This document shows, one piece after another, positions 18,501 to 26,235 of a stretch of DNA of 42,671 nucleotides. The position numbers and the translations under genes were made by a program. The notes under the pieces are model-generated. The model was not told the DNA's origin. It saw only the letters and a program-made list of their open reading frames with translations, and did no database searches. Numbering within the stretch: the stretch's first letter is position 1; the number at the start of each line of letters is the position of its first letter. Location: positions 1-42,671 of the forward strand of contig JAIYDA010000052.1 in NCBI GenBank assembly GCA_027487735.1, in the 5' to 3' direction. Source of the DNA: Planctomycetaceae bacterium (GTDB lineage: Bacteria; Planctomycetota; Phycisphaerae; Phycisphaerales; UBA1924).

Positions 18501-21338
18501 CTGATTGACTGGAACCTCATCATCCGCTTCCAGAACGACATCTTCGGTCCATTTGAGAGCAACGACACGCTGGTGGTTTCCAACGCCGTGAGCGAGTTCC
18601 GCGGCACGGGCTCTGCGACGCGTGAGGCGTTCTTGGGTGACGGCGGCTTTGGCAGCTTTGACCGCGATATCTACAGGCTGGATGTGGACGCAGGCTCGAG
18701 CCTGACGGCGACCACGACGAGCCTGGGTGCGCTGAACTCGGCGATGCGCCTGTTTGACAGCGCCGGGACGCAGATTCTGGTAAGCAACCCGGCGGACACG
18801 AACAACAGCTCGTTTGACGGCTATGTGTTCGCGACGGGCGGGACGTTCTATCTCGCGGTGTCGGAGTCTGCAAACCTGGGCTATGACCCGCGCGTTGCAG
18901 GCAGCGGCATCGCTGCACTCACAACGGGCGAGTATCGCCTGAGCATCAACGTGGCTCCGGGCGTGAGCGATGGCAGCGTGCTGCTGACTGGTCAGCGCCT
19001 GCGTCTTGGGCTCTCGAGCCAGGGCACGTTTGGCGGGCAAGGCGCGGGCAACCCCGCGATGCGCTACGACAGCACCGAGTTCCTGCCCGGTGCGACGACC
19101 GCGAGCTTCATCGGCGCGAGCGTCGCGGGCGTGGGCTTTGTGAACAACGGCTCCACGGGCGGCGAGGTGCCGTTCTCGGTCAACAACGTCAGCGACCCGT
19201 TCATTGCTCGCGGCATCAGCAGCGCGCAGTATCGGGGGCTGGGCATCGAGCGCAGCGTGGCCTTCAACACGCAGGCGACGGCGTTTGGCACCGAGAGCCG
19301 GTTTGTGGCAATCGACATCACCCTGCGAAACACCACGGGCGCGACGATGACGGGCGTGAGCTGGGTGGAGGGTTTTAACCCCAACCAGGGCGTGGGCCTG
19401 AACGAGGGCGTTGTCGGCACGGCGAACGACGTGACGAACACGGGCAATCGCTTCGCGACCGCGACGTATCGCAACAACAGCTTCCCGCAGGGCCTCACGG
19501 TCGCGCTGGCAGCGGCGGGCAACGACGCCCGCGCCAAGGCGACGGTGCTCGCGCCCGGCACGACCTTCCGCGATTCGGCGGAGCTTGTGGCGGCCCCAGC
19601 GGTGGACCCCAACGGCGCGATCAGCGATGGTCGGCTGGCAATGACCTTCAACGTGGGCAACCTGGCAGCGGGCGAGGCGACGACGCTTCGCTATTACCTG
19701 GTGTTTGGCAACACGCTTGCCGACGCGACCACGCTGGTGAATGGGCCCGTGCTCACGGGCAGCGGCGGCGGCCTGCTGGGCGGCACGGGCAGCGTGGCCC
19801 AGGACACGCTGAGCAACGGCGAGCAGGTGCCGCAGTTTACGTATCGCAGCTACTACCCCGAGGGCTTCCTGGGGCAGAACATCTTCAACTTCGTGCCCAT
19901 CTCCAACCCCAACAACAGCACGGTGAACGTGGTGCTGGTGCAGCGGTTTGAGCTGAACGCGGGGCAGCCGGCGTCGCAGCGCGATCGCGTTGTCGGGCGC
20001 ATCACGATCCCCGCGCTGGGTCGCGGCGGCATCGACGTGAACACGCCCGACCTGTTTAGCAGCACGCTGCGGAACCTGCCTGTGGTGCAGGCGGCGCTGG
20101 CTGCGGGTCGCGGGGGCGTGCCCTACGCGCTGGAGCTTCGCAGCGACCAGCCCATCGCGGCGACCTTCAGCTACTACGACCTCACGCAGATTCCCAGCGG
20201 GCCCGTGGCGGTGGGCGAGAGCTTCGCGAACACCACGAACACGAGCTGGACGTTTGCGAACGTCGATAGGGTGGGCGTGTTTGGCGATGCCAACGCCATC
20301 AACACCTTCGTCATCATGCAGAACCCCGGCGCCGATGAGGCGAAGGTCACCATCACGGCCGTGTCGTCCACGAGCGGCACGGTGTATCGCACGACGCGGA
20401 CGATCGAGAGCTTCGGCCGCGGCGGCGTGTACATCAATGGCGGCGGGTGGGACATCGTGGGCACACCCACGGAAGAGAGCCTGTCGCTGCCCAACGGCGT
20501 GTTTGGTTTGCTGGTGGATAGCGACCGCGCGATCGTGGCTGCCAAGAGCAGCTACAACCCCGGGGCACGCGAGGCGACGGGCACCATCGGCAACGTCGGT
20601 CGTGGAGCGACGACGGGCTTTATTGCCGAAGGGCAGTTTGGCCTGCGGAACGAGGGCGAGAGCATCGGCATCTACAACCCCAGCAGCAGCAGCGCGGACG
20701 TGCGGCTGTCGTTCATCGGGCTGGATGGCTCGACGTATCGCTCGCAGGTCACGGTGCCGGGCGGGCAGCACCGCGTGGTGCAGGTGGCGAGCCTGCAGAA
20801 CTTCAACCCCGGTCAGCCCTACAGCGTGTTCTTTGAGAGCAACACCGCCGTGTCGGTGAGTGCGACGACGCCGATCTTTGAGGATGCGACGAGCGTGCGT
20901 CCGGCGTTTAGCGACGCGCTGAGCGTCATTGGCAGCTCGCAGGCCTACACGAGCTGGGGCTTTGGCGAGGGCTTCCGCCCGGGCAACAACAGCCGGTGGA
21001 CGGTGAATGGCGTCGCCAATCAGCCGCACCCGGGTCTGACGGAGGCACTCCGCATCTACAACCCCAACGACACGGACACGGTGGTGGAGATCACGCTCAA
21101 CTTTGCGGGCCCGAGCGGACAGAGCGTGCAGCGTCGCACGATTCCTGCGCGGCGCATGGCAGAGTTCAACGTCGAGGACTTCATCCCGGTCAACCGCCTT
21201 GCGGATAACCAGGCCTTCGGCATCTTCGTCAAGGCTCCGCAGCCCATCGTCGCGAGCATGAACCACTACGACCGCCTGTTCCCCGGTGCGTTCGCCACGC
21301 TGGGCACGCCGCTGGGTCGGTTTGCGCAGGTGTCGTAA
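15543..21338 (+). CDS. giant multidomain subtilisin-like (S8) protease, 1931 aa
   Basis: The N-terminus carries a basic helix and then SFEQLEGRQLLS (residues 61-72), resembling the planctomycete 'LEPR-xLL' export/anchoring segment. An I9-like propeptide follows (about 90-175, with NSYIITFNDY and VEWVEPNQ). The S8 domain spans about 195-535 with the full triad: Asp229 (VIDTGVDIDHPDL), His297 (AHGTAVAGVIAA) and Ser484 (GTSFAAPVVAG). Behind it lie a beta-sandwich (about 545-665), a PPC domain beginning at DNEPNETF (about 680), a proprotein-convertase P domain (about 850-950, TTAAINV...LVAEHTAVGDLQVSLIAPNG), and a second PPC-like unit (about 1000-1140). The last 480 residues hold four tandem beta modules. 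ATG 15543 is supported by GGAG 8 nt upstream. Probably a secreted or surface protease; substrate unknown. No PEP-CTERM tail is present. Confidence 0.92.
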   Translation: MTTKSSTIVPGGAQRLSDKLGAREALGDSVGRAARRIARLARAMVGVQGRAASLGSMGQVSFEQLEGRQLLSLEALPASASWTRWGEAMVPAVTNSYIITFNDYQSDDNARLMTQDAVASLGVTATNITPIGRGMWATFTTQGAITPAMAKRLAQSMPQVEWVEPNQIRKSSAVPNDAEYNTQWFHNNTGQFPPDSTNPLPGVEDADIDTEQAWDITIGSRDVIIGVIDTGVDIDHPDLRNNIWTNPGEIAGNGIDDDANGYVDDVNGYDFAMLDNDPREEFDPRGNGEDVIPVFAHGTAVAGVIAAVGNNGTGVTGVAWNLSILPMKIAQTDGSLSTGAIVAAHAYATLLRERGINLVATNNSYGGYGGAEQFYEDSTETTRGAERAAIQRYLDSGGTFIAAAGNDSFNNDNAFTDPNGSTAYPASYSLPGLISVAATNRQDGLAGFSNFGVQTVDLAAPGEDIRTTFFENGQSTYITTAGTSFAAPVVAGIVGLIKSIKPNASAVEIRELLINTSDPLPGLQGLVRSGGRVNAGRAVRAASIDGPIVQAFLPGPQTTQFDAVTGSPLSTLAFTFSEAIAPGTLSTSTVTLLGDGADNIFGTGDDVVVPVSSVGLASGNTRRVNIGLNLAGFAGQRLPVDNYRITLGAAGFRDSQGNRLNGNNVSGQDEVRTFRVVATSADNEPNETFATATRVNFDASGTATLNGATIGNGPAGVFDVDMYRVDLATGGQISAQVVAQRLTGGSTLDSYLRLFSATGQELVDNDQAFGQDAAVDFFVRTGGTYYIGVSGAGNETYNAVDATGVRTQSRGNYRLDIAVRLSQDDVLEYNGRNNAVIGQPSLPLNIPRGGEPVFPPTSTQGTTTAAINVTDSRQVLDVNLSLVAEHTAVGDLQVSLIAPNGREVVLMNQRGGTADNLGTFTFTGGLPVASQFLTFDDEAATGILSAPTPYVGAYQPENALGGFDGLSGLGNWTLRIFDAKATDAGRLIDWNLIIRFQNDIFGPFESNDTLVVSNAVSEFRGTGSATREAFLGDGGFGSFDRDIYRLDVDAGSSLTATTTSLGALNSAMRLFDSAGTQILVSNPADTNNSSFDGYVFATGGTFYLAVSESANLGYDPRVAGSGIAALTTGEYRLSINVAPGVSDGSVLLTGQRLRLGLSSQGTFGGQGAGNPAMRYDSTEFLPGATTASFIGASVAGVGFVNNGSTGGEVPFSVNNVSDPFIARGISSAQYRGLGIERSVAFNTQATAFGTESRFVAIDITLRNTTGATMTGVSWVEGFNPNQGVGLNEGVVGTANDVTNTGNRFATATYRNNSFPQGLTVALAAAGNDARAKATVLAPGTTFRDSAELVAAPAVDPNGAISDGRLAMTFNVGNLAAGEATTLRYYLVFGNTLADATTLVNGPVLTGSGGGLLGGTGSVAQDTLSNGEQVPQFTYRSYYPEGFLGQNIFNFVPISNPNNSTVNVVLVQRFELNAGQPASQRDRVVGRITIPALGRGGIDVNTPDLFSSTLRNLPVVQAALAAGRGGVPYALELRSDQPIAATFSYYDLTQIPSGPVAVGESFANTTNTSWTFANVDRVGVFGDANAINTFVIMQNPGADEAKVTITAVSSTSGTVYRTTRTIESFGRGGVYINGGGWDIVGTPTEESLSLPNGVFGLLVDSDRAIVAAKSSYNPGAREATGTIGNVGRGATTGFIAEGQFGLRNEGESIGIYNPSSSSADVRLSFIGLDGSTYRSQVTVPGGQHRVVQVASLQNFNPGQPYSVFFESNTAVSVSATTPIFEDATSVRPAFSDALSVIGSSQAYTSWGFGEGFRPGNNSRWTVNGVANQPHPGLTEALRIYNPNDTDTVVEITLNFAGPSGQSVQRRTIPARRMAEFNVEDFIPVNRLADNQAFGIFVKAPQPIVASMNHYDRLFPGAFATLGTPLGRFAQVS

Positions 21339-21387
21339 GGGCTCTGGACGAGCCTGCTCCGTGTAGTGTTTGATCGAAGCATCTCAA

Positions 21388-21425
21388 CCCCCGTCGCAAA
21401 GCTGCGGCGGGGGTTTTTCTTTTTG
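21388..21425 (+). terminator. intrinsic terminator of the subtilase gene
   Basis: A 10-bp stem CCCCCGTCGC / GCGGCGGGGG (21388-21397 with 21404-21413, one G-U pair) closes the 6-nt loop AAAGCT and is followed by TTTTTCTTTTT. It lies 49 bp after the subtilase stop and shows that this gene ends its own transcription unit. Confidence 0.93.
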
Positions 21426-21505
21426 CTTGTCGCCTGTCCATGTCACAGATCGCCTCGCATCGAGCCGCGCGCCACGATTCCACACCCACCGCTCTATCAT
21501 CGCTC

Positions 21506-22060
21506 ATGCCGCAGCCTGTTCCGCCGCAACATCCTGAGGGCAGGGCGCACAGCCGCGTGCCAGCGCATGCGCTGCGGTTTGGGTTTGCGCGCAGCAGCGG
21601 CCCGGGCGGGCAGAACGTGAACAAGCGTTCCACGAAGTGCCTGCTGTGGGTCGAGCTCTCGGCGCTGGTGCTCAGCCCCCCTCAGCGCGAGCGGCTGGTG
21701 GGGCTTGCGGGGCCTTCGCTGCTGGTGGGTGCTGGGCGCGAGGCGGAGGTCGCGGCGAGTGAGGACACGGATGTGCCAGCGGCAAGCACTGGCATGCGTG
21801 GGCAGGGCCTGCTTGCGGAACCAGCACCCGATCCGTATGCGGGTGTGCAACTGCTCATCGTGTGCGACGAGCATCGCAGCCAGGAGCGCAACCGCGACGC
21901 GTGCATCGAGCGGTTGCACGAGCTGGTGCTGCGAGCACTCGTGCCGCCCAAGCAGCGGCGGGCGACGAAGCCCACGCGCTCGAGCAAGCAGCGTCGATTG
22001 ACGGAGAAGAAGCAGCAGGGTGAGCGGAAGCGGAGGCGGAGTGGGCCGGAGGGGGAATGA
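21506..22060 (+). CDS. arfB: alternative ribosome-rescue peptidyl-tRNA hydrolase (GGQ domain)
   Basis: The 184-residue protein is a short release-factor-like hydrolase: FARSSGPGGQNVNKRSTKCLLW (residues 27-48) contains the catalytic GGQ at 34-36, and the C-terminal tail (PPKQRRATKPTRSSKQRRLTEKKQQGERKRRR) is the basic arm that in ArfB/YaeJ enters the empty mRNA channel of stalled ribosomes. There is no codon-recognition domain, so it is not RF1 or RF2. A segment of about 30 residues between the two (about 68-100, VGAGREAEVAASEDTDVPAAS) is longer than in typical members of about 140 aa. I chose the ATG at 21506 (MPQPVPPQ); an upstream ATG at 21440 lies just after the terminator and is less likely. 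The stop codon directly abuts a heptamer repeat array. Confidence 0.9.
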   Translation: MPQPVPPQHPEGRAHSRVPAHALRFGFARSSGPGGQNVNKRSTKCLLWVELSALVLSPPQRERLVGLAGPSLLVGAGREAEVAASEDTDVPAASTGMRGQGLLAEPAPDPYAGVQLLIVCDEHRSQERNRDACIERLHELVLRALVPPKQRRATKPTRSSKQRRLTEKKQQGERKRRRSGPEGE

Positions 22061-22139
22061 GGGGAGCGGGGAGCGGCGAGCCGGGAACGGGGAGCGGGGA
22101 ACGGCGAGCGGGGACGAGTGACAGGGGACAGGGGACAAG
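22061..22139 (+). repeat. array of eleven heptamers, consensus GGGGAGC / GGGGACA
   Basis: From 22061 the sequence divides exactly into 7-mers: GGGGAGC, GGGGAGC, GGCGAGC, CGGGAAC, GGGGAGC, GGGGAAC, GGCGAGC, GGGGACG, AGTGACA, GGGGACA, GGGGACA. The phase is never lost. The array begins on the base after the arfB stop codon and contains no pyrimidine other than C in all but one unit. It is non-coding. Confidence 0.9.
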
Positions 22140-22203
22140 AAAGTGCGAGGGGACTTCGCGTGGGCGGTAGGGTGAGGATTGCTCGGAGGTGAGTGCTCGC
22201 GGC

Positions 22204-23514
22204 ATGGCACGCAGAGGAACTCCCCCGCTCGCGCCGCACAGCGCCACGGTGGGAAGTGTGACGATTGTGCGGGTTGTGCTGAAGTTGCGGGCGATGCACG
22301 TCGATGGCACTGGTATGGAGACCTTTGCCTCGGAGTTTGCTTGTGCGCGTTCGCGTGTTTCGCAGCCTGTGCGCAGGCTTGCGCTGGGGGTGCTGGGGTT
22401 TGGCGCGCTCGTGGCGGTGGGGGCGCTTGCGCTGCCCGATGCGCTGAACGCTGGGCCCGAGTGGGTGCAGGCGCAGAGCGCGGGGGCACGCGTGCAAGGG
22501 CTGCTGCCTGCGCTGGGCGTTGCCGCGTGCTTTGGGGCTGCGGCGTTGCTCGCGCGAGCGCAGCTGCTGCGGCTTGCGACGGCCCGGGCGGGCGGAGCGA
22601 GCAACCTGCGGACGCGTGATGCGCTGCGGGCGGATGCGGAAGCCTCGCTGGTTGGGCTCTGTGCGTGGCCCGGCTTCGTGCTGGGCGATGCCTATCGCGC
22701 GGCGGTGGTGGGGTGTGAGTGTGCCGACGCACGGGGCATGGCGCGCGTGCTGGCGGGAGTGAAGTCGATCGTGAAGTTTCGCATCGCGCTCGCGCTGGGC
22801 GTTGCGGGCACGCTGCTTGCAGCGAGCATGTTGCTGAACACCTGGCTGCTGGGGCTTGCGATGATCGCCTGCGGCACGGTGCTGCTTGCAGCGCGCGGCA
22901 TTCGCAGTGCGAGCATGAACGATGGTCGTGTGTTCGCGGGCCTGCCCAGGCTCGCGGCATGGGGCACGCTGAGCGTTGGGCTGCGCGTGCTTGGTGCTTG
23001 CGCTGCCGGTTGGATGGTGCTCGGGCTTTCGCCGTTGGAGCTCGCGCCGCTGCTGCTGGTTGTCACGCTGCTTGGCCTGACGAGCCTTGCGCCATCGGGG
23101 CTCACGCTCGGCGTTGCGGGCGTAGGTGCGTTCGCGGCCCTCACGCAGGTGCTGGGCGTGCCTGTGCACGTCGCGGCTGTGGTGGTGCTGGTGGGCAGGC
23201 TTGGGCTGGATGGGCCGGGCGTGGCTCTTGGTGCTGCGGGGCTTGCGCTGCGAGCATCGCGCGGCATGCTCGCGGCGTGGCAGCTGCGCAGCACCGCGAT
23301 CGAGACGATGCGGCGCGAGCAGCGGATGACCGACACGATCACGAGCGAAGCCGAGTCGAAGGATGCGGTGGGTGTGGATGCGGGGCTGGTTGCGGTCGTG
23401 CGTGGTGAGCCCGGCGTCATCATGCAGCATGTGTCCGCACCGATGCCCAGTGGCAATGCCATCGCAACAGAGCTCAAGCCCGAGGGGCTGGCCCAGACGG
23501 ACCCAAAGGTCTGA
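22204..23514 (+). CDS. polytopic membrane protein, flippase-like (lysylphosphatidylglycerol synthase TM-like)
   Basis: The product (about 436 aa) has eight or so hydrophobic helices and a hydrophilic C-terminal tail of about 70 residues. The order of features recalls the LPG synthetase transmembrane / UPF0104 family of lipid flippase-like proteins: an early helix pair followed by ARAQLLRLATAR, a block GLCAWPGFVLGDAYRAAVVG where the family has its PGxxGD-like loop, and a late LTSLAPSGLTLGVAGVGAFAALTQVLGVP, matching the family's SPGGLGxxE-like segment. Key acidic and glycine positions are only partly kept, so the call is tentative. The start is uncertain: GGAGG lies at 22185-22189, 14 nt before ATG 22204; later ATGs at 22294 and 22315 would leave all helices intact. 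The 3' end overlaps the convergent acyltransferase gene by 41 bp. Confidence 0.6.
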   Translation: MARRGTPPLAPHSATVGSVTIVRVVLKLRAMHVDGTGMETFASEFACARSRVSQPVRRLALGVLGFGALVAVGALALPDALNAGPEWVQAQSAGARVQGLLPALGVAACFGAAALLARAQLLRLATARAGGASNLRTRDALRADAEASLVGLCAWPGFVLGDAYRAAVVGCECADARGMARVLAGVKSIVKFRIALALGVAGTLLAASMLLNTWLLGLAMIACGTVLLAARGIRSASMNDGRVFAGLPRLAAWGTLSVGLRVLGACAAGWMVLGLSPLELAPLLLVVTLLGLTSLAPSGLTLGVAGVGAFAALTQVLGVPVHVAAVVVLVGRLGLDGPGVALGAAGLALRASRGMLAAWQLRSTAIETMRREQRMTDTITSEAESKDAVGVDAGLVAVVRGEPGVIMQHVSAPMPSGNAIATELKPEGLAQTDPKV

Positions 23515-24877
23515 GCGGATCATGCCGCGCGGGCGAAGTGAGGTCCGGGGTGGAAGCGCGGCTGCCGAACCATCGCGTGTGCGCGGCATGCAGCAGCAAA
23601 GGCCCACCAAGGCCCGCGAGGAACGCGAGGCCTGCCTTCGCTTCGCTGGGCATCGCAACCGCGTAGAGCGATGCCCACACCAAGCCCACAAAGGGCAAGT
23701 GCGCGACATACACCCACAACTGACGCGCAACGAGCCACGCGACGCAGCCGCGGAGGCTGGGCCCGCAGCGGATGCACGCGCCCAGAGTGCCAAAGAGCAC
23801 GCACCACGCTGCGATCGCGGCGAGCAGGCTTGCTTGCCAGTGCAGCGTGGGCTGGGCGTTCGCACCGAGCAGATACCAGCCCAAATCGCCAAAGCCTGGC
23901 GTGCGGAGGGCCTCCAGCAGCATGGGCACCCCAAGGGCGAGGGCCAGGGTGCCCAGGGCAAGCTCGATGGGCCACCAGCGCGTCACCGCTCGTAGTCGTT
24001 CGCGCGACAGCCAGAGCCCTGCACCCACCGCGAAGAAGAGGGCATGCAACAGGTAATGCCCCGGCGCGGGAAAGAAGCCATTCGAAAAGACGATGAGTGA
24101 CGTGGGCAGCAAGTGAAACAGCGCAGCCGTGGTCGGCACGAGCACCAGCAGCCGCAGGGGCGAGGCAAGGAGCGAGCCCGCGAGCGCGCACAGTGCAGCG
24201 CCTGCGGGCAGTGGGCCCAGCACGTGAGCGAGGGCGATGAGCAGCAGCGTCGAGAGCAAACAGGCGGGCAAGAACCAGAGGTGGGCGAGCCCCGCAAAGT
24301 GCGGTCCCACGGCGGGGCCAAAGCTCGCTTCGAGCACCTTGGGCCAGGTGGCAAACCCAAACTGCACCCACCCCCAACCCCAGATGAAGTACATCGCGGG
24401 CAGTGCCAGCAGCACGCCCAGCAGCAGGGGCTGGCCCAGTCGCTTGGCGCGGTCGCGGGCGAGTGCGCGGAGGGGCGCGTGAGCACGCCGCGTGCGAGCG
24501 AGCATCCCAGCAGCGACAAACCCAGCGACGAGCGAGAAGGCCCGCGACTCGACGCAGCGCGAGCACCAAAAAATCCAATCGCAGCCCCACGTGTGGGCGG
24601 GCTGAAACACAGGCCAGACCAGGCCTGGCACCGGGAGGCGCATCGCGGGCCCGCAGGCGTGGAGGAGCACAACGCCCAGCATCGCGATGGCGCGCAGCGT
24701 GTCGAGCCCGGGTTCGCGGGATGGGGCGCTGGGGGCGGCGCCAGACGAAGGTTGTGGGGCGGGAGCGGGCACGGGTCGGGGGGAGTGTTGGGGGCTTGCG
24801 GACGGGGGTGCGGGCTTGCCGTGCGAGGCCCGATAGGTCGAGGCAAACGGTGCGGGGGAGCGCGGGACGCGCGGCAA
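23474..24877 (-). CDS. acyltransferase family 3 membrane protein
   Basis: The protein (up to 467 aa) has about ten membrane helices and the acyltransferase-3 landmarks: REPGLDTLRAIAMLGVVLLHACGP at about 54-77, where the family has RxxxLDxLRGIA...H with the catalytic-type His, an AHLWFLPACLL helix, and a late VYVAHLPFVGLVWA helix. Such enzymes transfer acyl groups to sugars, lipid A, glucans or peptidoglycan at the membrane; the acceptor here is unknown. The first 50 residues are a low-complexity Pro/Ala/Ser stretch. No ATG is available; the frame opens at TTG 24877, and a GTG at 24772 is a good alternative just before the conserved part. The divergent dehydrogenase starts only 20 bp away. Confidence 0.85.
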   Translation of the reverse strand: MPRVPRSPAPFASTYRASHGKPAPPSASPQHSPRPVPAPAPQPSSGAAPSAPSREPGLDTLRAIAMLGVVLLHACGPAMRLPVPGLVWPVFQPAHTWGCDWIFWCSRCVESRAFSLVAGFVAAGMLARTRRAHAPLRALARDRAKRLGQPLLLGVLLALPAMYFIWGWGWVQFGFATWPKVLEASFGPAVGPHFAGLAHLWFLPACLLSTLLLIALAHVLGPLPAGAALCALAGSLLASPLRLLVLVPTTAALFHLLPTSLIVFSNGFFPAPGHYLLHALFFAVGAGLWLSRERLRAVTRWWPIELALGTLALALGVPMLLEALRTPGFGDLGWYLLGANAQPTLHWQASLLAAIAAWCVLFGTLGACIRCGPSLRGCVAWLVARQLWVYVAHLPFVGLVWASLYAVAMPSEAKAGLAFLAGLGGPLLLHAAHTRWFGSRASTPDLTSPARHDPLRPLGPSGPAPRA

Positions 24878-24897
24878 GGTCGTACAGTGGGCCCTCT

Positions 24898-26226
24898 ATG
24901 AGCAGCGCGACGACGAACGGTGAGGGCTTTGCAAAGTATCAGGCGTTTTATGAGCGCGAGCCCTCGCTCGTGGTGCACTGGCACGACGACAAGACGCCCG
25001 CCAAGGGCTGGCTCTGCATCGACAGCCTGACGGGCGGCGCAGCGGGTGGCGGGACACGCATGCACGCGCGCGGCACGCGCGAGGAGGCGGTGTTTCTCGC
25101 GAAGACGATGGGCGTGAAGTTTCGCGCGTGCGGGCCCGCGATCGGCGGCGCGAAGAGCGTGATTCAGTTTGACCCAACCGACGCGAAGGCGAAGCAGGGC
25201 GTGCTGGAGCGGTGGTTTGCGCACATCGGTCCATACCTCCGCAACTGCTATGGCACGGGGGGTGATGTGAACGTGGGCGAGGTGGAGGCGACGCGCATCG
25301 CGGAGAAGGTGGTGGGCATCGGGCACGTGCAAGAGGGGATCGCCCGCGGGCACCGCTGGAAGGACGATGAGAAGCCCAAGCAAAAAGTGTCGCGCCTGCG
25401 CAAGGGCACCGAGGCGAAGGTGAAGCTGGCCGACCTGCCCGTGCCCGAGGGGCAGGAGCACTGGACGGTTGCCGACGTCGTGACGGGGCTTGGCGTCGCG
25501 ACGAGCATCATCGCGCACGAGAAGCTGCGCGGGCGGGATGTGCAGGGGCAGCGCGTGGTGGTGGAGGGGTTTGGGGCGGTTGGCGCGTTCGCGGCGTATT
25601 ACCTCGCGCAGCATGGGGCGGTGCTGGTGGCGTGCAGCAGCAGGCTGGCGGGCGCCGTGAGCAGCAAGCCCTATCGGATCGCACGCTGTGGCGCAAGCGC
25701 GGGCGGGCTCGAGGTGTGCGGACTTGTGGCGGCCCGCGAGGGGACCAACCTGGGCGAGAAGCTGCCCGAGGCGAGCGCGACGCGCGGGGGCGAGCTGCTC
25801 TCGAGCGACACGGGCGATGAGCTGTTTGAGGTCGCGTGCGACATCTTCGTGGCGGCTGCGGCGAGCCACACGCTGGACGCGAGGCGGCTGAAGCAGCTGC
25901 GGGGCATGGGCGTGCGCGTGATGAGCTGCGGGGCGAACAACCCCTTTGCGTATGACCGCGCGAACGTGAAGCTGACCGACTGGGTGAGCGATATGCTCGC
26001 CTTGCAGCGCGACGCGGACAAGGCGATGGCGATCATCCCCGACTTCATCGCGAACTGCGGCATGGCGCGGACGTTCAACTATCTGATGATGGAGGGTGCG
26101 AGCCTCAAGCCCAAGGACATCCTCGATGATGCCGAGCAGACCATCACCAAGCGCGTGAAGCAACTGCTGAAGGGGCACGACGCGGAGACGGGGCTGCTGG
26201 ATCGCGGGTTTGGCGTGTTTCTTTGA
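24898..26226 (+). CDS. Glu/Leu/Phe/Val-family amino acid dehydrogenase
   Basis: The 442-residue enzyme belongs to the NAD(P)-dependent oxidative deaminases. The N-terminal dimerisation domain has GGAAGGGTRMHARGTREEA (about 46-64) and KTMGVKFRACGPAIGGAKSVIQF (about 69-91), with the two lysines expected to bind the substrate carboxylate and to act in catalysis. The C-terminal Rossmann domain has the dinucleotide loop VVEGFGAVGAFAAYYLAQHGAVLVA. A lysine-rich insert lies between them (about 155-180, HRWKDDEKPKQKVSRLRKGTEAKVK). Whether it uses glutamate, leucine or another amino acid cannot be decided. ATG 24898 has no visible ribosome binding site and lies 20 bp from the divergent gene, so the transcript may be leaderless or nearly so. 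ispD follows after 9 bp, suggesting co-transcription. Confidence 0.9.
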   Translation: MSSATTNGEGFAKYQAFYEREPSLVVHWHDDKTPAKGWLCIDSLTGGAAGGGTRMHARGTREEAVFLAKTMGVKFRACGPAIGGAKSVIQFDPTDAKAKQGVLERWFAHIGPYLRNCYGTGGDVNVGEVEATRIAEKVVGIGHVQEGIARGHRWKDDEKPKQKVSRLRKGTEAKVKLADLPVPEGQEHWTVADVVTGLGVATSIIAHEKLRGRDVQGQRVVVEGFGAVGAFAAYYLAQHGAVLVACSSRLAGAVSSKPYRIARCGASAGGLEVCGLVAAREGTNLGEKLPEASATRGGELLSSDTGDELFEVACDIFVAAAASHTLDARRLKQLRGMGVRVMSCGANNPFAYDRANVKLTDWVSDMLALQRDADKAMAIIPDFIANCGMARTFNYLMMEGASLKPKDILDDAEQTITKRVKQLLKGHDAETGLLDRGFGVFL

Positions 26227-26235
26227 GGCAAGCGC

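Noticed and set aside
16200..21266. A 1688-codon open frame opposite the subtilase
   Set aside because: His/Arg/Ala-rich shadow of a high-GC gene with catalytic triad on the other strand.
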